Below, piece by piece: positions 61,866 to 64,000 of a DNA stretch of 64,000 bases. The notes under the pieces were generated by a model. The model searched no databases and was not told where the DNA came from. It saw nothing but the letters and a program-made list of their open reading frames with translations. Origin of the DNA: JANMDU01 sp043777675 (GTDB taxonomy: Bacteria > Pseudomonadota > Gammaproteobacteria > Burkholderiales > Burkholderiaceae_C); NCBI GenBank assembly GCA_043777675.1, contig JAYWHR010000047.1:231721-295720 (forward strand), read 5' to 3'. The first letter of the stretch is position 1. The number at the start of each line of letters is the position of its first letter. Position numbers and translations under genes: made by a program.

Positions 61866-62330
61866 TTTTTGCAGCCTCATATTCCAAACTTTGGCATATA
61901 TTGACTGAACGGGCTTGGCTTTTTTGACTGCGAGGTGGTCATAAACGTGCCGGATCATGCGCTCGCTTGAGTGACCTGTAGCGTCTTCGGTGTCTATCCG
62001 GCCGCTTGCCAATTTGTCGCTCAAACCCTTGGCGCGGCAGTCTTGCAGGCTGAACGGTGCAAACTCGATTTTTCTCTTTTCTGCTTCGCTGACACACGCT
62101 GTCATCAGATCGTTCAACATGGCTTTCCGGCCGCCCTTGATATAGCTTTGCCCGCGCATATTGCCGAACACGTACATTGAACCCGCGACATGGTTGCGTT
62201 TGAGCGCCAAGGCTTCATGCATGGCATCTCAAAGCTCTTGGCAACTTGGCTCATCGGCAGCCCCGCTTTGCGCGCTTGCCCTACTGCATCAGCCTTGGTT
62301 TGCTGTGTGGACACCCGTCTGTCGGTCTAT
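61836..62330 (-). pseudogene. Tyrosine-type integrase remnant
   Basis: The last 128 codons (to 62222) read as the C-terminal half of a tyrosine recombinase: FSLQDCRAKGLSDKLASG with catalytic Arg, then ATGHSSERMIRHVYDH with the His-x-x-Arg-like block and the expected Tyr. Upstream the frame is broken: a second frame (62114-62314) carries RKAGLPMSQVAKSFEM before switching. The N-terminal half is missing. It lies just after tRNA-Asp, a common integration site, and points away from the tRNA. Confidence 0.75.
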
Positions 62331-62559
62331 GCCATCTGAAATCTTCAAAAAATAAGTTGATAACTGATTTCTTAGTGTCCACTTTTTTCCGACAAGCTGA
62401 AGTTAGCATTTTTGCGTTGCGTGGTGAACAAAGCTTTTGCATTTGATGTGCCGCATGTCCGCCAGCGCACAGACCCAACCTAAGACAAATACGAATATCG
62501 CCTTGTGCTGATTCATCACTACATAGAACCACTAGCCCACTGCAACTCATGGAAACATC
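62331..62559. other. Stretch without genes between integrase remnant and metallopeptidase gene
   Basis: I see no gene, clear terminator or repeat here. It is moderately A/T-rich and probably holds the former promoter of the downstream gene. Confidence 0.5.
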
Positions 62560-63678
62560 ATGCTCATCTCTCTTAAATCAGCACTGCTCAGTCGCTGGAC
62601 TGCATTCATATTTTTAAGCGCATGCTTAGCTTGGTCACAAGCAGCCCAATCTGCGGATTCGGTCAATGGCATTCCAGTTATTGACAAGTTAGATTTGCAA
62701 ACCCTTGAACGAGGCAAGATACACAAATTTTGGTTTAAGGCAGTAGATACCAATACAGGGCAATCATGGAACGTTCCTGTGAACGTTAACCGAGGCGCTA
62801 CAGACGGCACCAGAGTACTACTCAACTCAGGCACGCATGGCGATTAGCTCAACGGTATTCGCGTTGCGCAACGCATCGCGCTCACGGTTGACCCCGTAAC
62901 ACTCAAGGGCACCATCATTGCCATCCCCGGTTTGAACACCTCAGGCTTGCTCTATGGCAACAGGAATTTCGTTCTTTCTCGCGATGGCGGCTACACCAGC
63001 GATCTGAACCGCTTGATGCCCGGCACGGCGAACGAAGGCGATTTGGCTAGCCGCTTTGTAGGGCGTATTTGGGATCAGCTTTGGAAAGGTAATGTAGATT
63101 ACATGATTGATCTGCACGCTCAAAGCCGAGGCACAGCCTATCCATTGTTTGTATATGTTGATCCACGCAGCGAAGGTGCGCGCTGGATGGCCGAGACGCT
63201 AGCGCCTGATGTGATTAAGTACGACCCCGGTGAAAAAGGCTCGGCTGAAACCGAGTTTGTCAGGCAAGGTATTCCAGCAGTCACCTTTGAGATTGGGCGG
63301 CCCGGCATTTGGCAAACCGATTTGATTGAGCGTGGATATCAGGGTGTCTACCGCGTTCTTGCAGGACTGCAAATGCTGACAGCGCCCACAAGTCCAGCTA
63401 CCTCAAGCGTGAAGCCTTTTCTAGGCAATCAGTTCACCACCCTGAGAGCGACTGTGGGTGGGTATGTCGAGTTGTATGTATCACTGCTAGACGACATTTA
63501 GGTAGGCCAACTCGTAGCGCGTCAAATCAGCGCCTTTGGCGACATGGTGGCAGAGTACAAGGCACCTCACGCCGGTAGAGTACTCTCCATAGGTGACGAT
63601 CCTGTGCGTGAGCCCGGTACGACGATTGTCCGAATCATCCAATGGAATCCGCAGGAATCATGCAAACAGGGCTGCTGA
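62560..63678 (+). pseudogene. AstE/aspartoacylase-type metallopeptidase gene with two in-frame TAG codons
   Basis: Read through two TAG codons (62845-62847 and 63499-63501), the frame gives 372 codons with no frameshift. It starts with a signal peptide (about 1-32), then RVLLNSGTHGD-TAG-LNG, where the family has GTHGDE-x-NG and Glu is a zinc ligand. Later come IIAIPGLNTSGLL, DLNRLMPG, DLHAQSRGTAYP with a further zinc His, PAVTFEIGRPG with the catalytic Glu, and a C-terminal barrel (APHAGRVLSIGDDPVREPGT). Each TAG is one base from GAG, CAG or AAG. A recent pseudogene is simplest. Translation would otherwise stop at residue 95. Confidence 0.78.
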
Positions 63679-63685
63679 AGGCAAT

Positions 63686-63904
63686 TCATCCTGGCACTTG
63701 TTTTCCACCCAATGGCTTGCCATCAAATGGATCATTTTTGACATCGCCTTTCCAATGGAAAAATACATCTTGCGTATTTTTACCAGCCACCACAATCGAG
63801 TGTTTTTGAGATTGCCCTGCAGAGGTCGCTGTTAAAAGGTAAGTGCTTGGCGGAAGTTGAATATAGGTCATGGGCCCTGCGCCATCAAGCTGCAAAAATG
63901 TCCT
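63686..63904 (-). pseudogene. 3' fragment of a carboxypeptidase-regulatory-like protein
   Basis: The frame reads QLDGAGPMTYIQLPPSTYLLT, then ATSAGQSQKHSIVVAG, the LP-x-G-x-Y-x-(L/V)-x-A-type pattern of carboxypeptidase-regulatory-like beta-sandwich domains in small secreted proteins. Its 5' part is missing; the frame breaks at the end of the IS element, which appears to have truncated it. Confidence 0.6.
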
Positions 63905-64000
63905 TGTAGTGGTCAAGTAATTTAGGACAGTTTGATAGATTTTTTTGATGTCGATTCACGCTCGAAAGCGTTGGGTGACAGGTTACCCAGTTTTGAGTGC
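63905..64000 (-). mobile_element. End of an IS3-family insertion sequence
   Basis: The visible end begins TGTAGTGGTCAAGTAATTTA, with TG at the tip as in IS3-family elements, and contains the end of the transposase. The rest lies beyond the window. Confidence 0.65.
63922..64000 (-). CDS. IS3-family transposase OrfB, C-terminal end (partial)
   Basis: The minus strand gives HSKLGNLSPNAFERESTSKK, then SIKLS and stop. HS-x-LG-x-LSP-x-x-FE is the usual end of the DDE integrase core of IS3 transposases. The remainder is outside the window. Confidence 0.8.
   Translation of the reverse strand, partial: HSKLGNLSPNAFERESTSKKSIKLS

Noticed and set aside
62845..62847. Reading the in-frame TAG as evidence for genome-wide TAG recoding
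   Set aside because: Several intact genes here end with TAG at their normal C-terminus, so TAG works as a stop.

Overview
The window looks like a chromosomal segment from a betaproteobacterium of the order Burkholderiales, probably Comamonadaceae. Evidence: the split glyQ/glyS glycyl-tRNA synthetase with plsC behind it; the sdhCDAB-sdhE-gltA run; the tRNA-Ala(GGC)/Glu/Asp group; a fused isobutyryl-CoA mutase; and a short interspersed repeat of a kind I associate with Comamonadaceae. GC content is moderate and genes are tightly packed. Genus cannot be settled from the sequence alone.

Layout. 1-8.4 kb: the end of an unrecognised two-module protein, then alkylation and UV repair (Ada-AlkA fusion, Ogt, an iron-sulfur (6-4)-type photolyase), an EamA transporter, a D-threonine-aldolase-like enzyme and folK. 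8.4-16.9 kb (minus strand): plsC, glyS, a VapBC-type toxin-antitoxin pair placed between glyS and glyQ, glyQ, a response regulator with a degenerate cyclase-like output domain, lnt and a short-chain dehydrogenase. 17-36 kb: a large polyamine cluster with two tandem class-3 aldehyde dehydrogenases, two aminotransferases, two glutamine-synthetase-like ligases, PuuC, a porin, PotFGHI, PuuD, PuuB and a ureohydrolase. 36-44.6 kb: Uup-type ABC-F ATPase, a conserved hypothetical, a DUF4143 ATPase that appears inserted, and IcmF. 45-47.8 kb: a sulfide/persulfide module (two YeeE-type channels, CsoR-family repressor, persulfide dioxygenase-rhodanese). 47.8-53.9 kb: pyrD, rpiA, BatA/DUF58/MoxR, a membrane-anchored S1C protease. 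54-61.4 kb: succinate dehydrogenase, SdhE, citrate synthase, a GNAT protein, CorC. 61.4-64 kb: three tRNAs followed by degraded mobile DNA: an integrase remnant, a metallopeptidase gene with two in-frame TAG codons, and the end of an IS3-family element.

How the genes work together. The polyamine cluster encodes uptake of putrescine (PotFGHI), its possible production from agmatine (ureohydrolase), and two catabolic routes to GABA and succinate: gamma-glutamylation (PuuA, PuuB, PuuC, PuuD) and direct transamination (SpuC-type enzyme plus aldehyde dehydrogenases). Three sigma-54-like promoters (GG-N10-GC) precede speB, puuA and potF, which would tie the cluster to nitrogen control. The sulfur module is led by a CsoR-family repressor reading out on a CCCC/GGAG-cored palindrome between the divergent genes.

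The most notable signals outside ordinary genes are two dispersed repeat families. One is a 145-205 bp hairpin element with arms built from GCAGAAGACGCAAAGG-like units (four intergenic copies). The other is an approximately 45 bp element (ATTAATTCAATAGCA ... GCCGGC) that lies between genes and, in several places, inside them in frame, where it adds residues to PyrD, the photolyase and AlkA and supplies the C-termini of Lnt, PuuA and a YeeE protein. Other points of interest are the translational overlap of the toxin gene with glyS, and an ATPase gene bounded by two homologous copies of a neighbour's 3' end.
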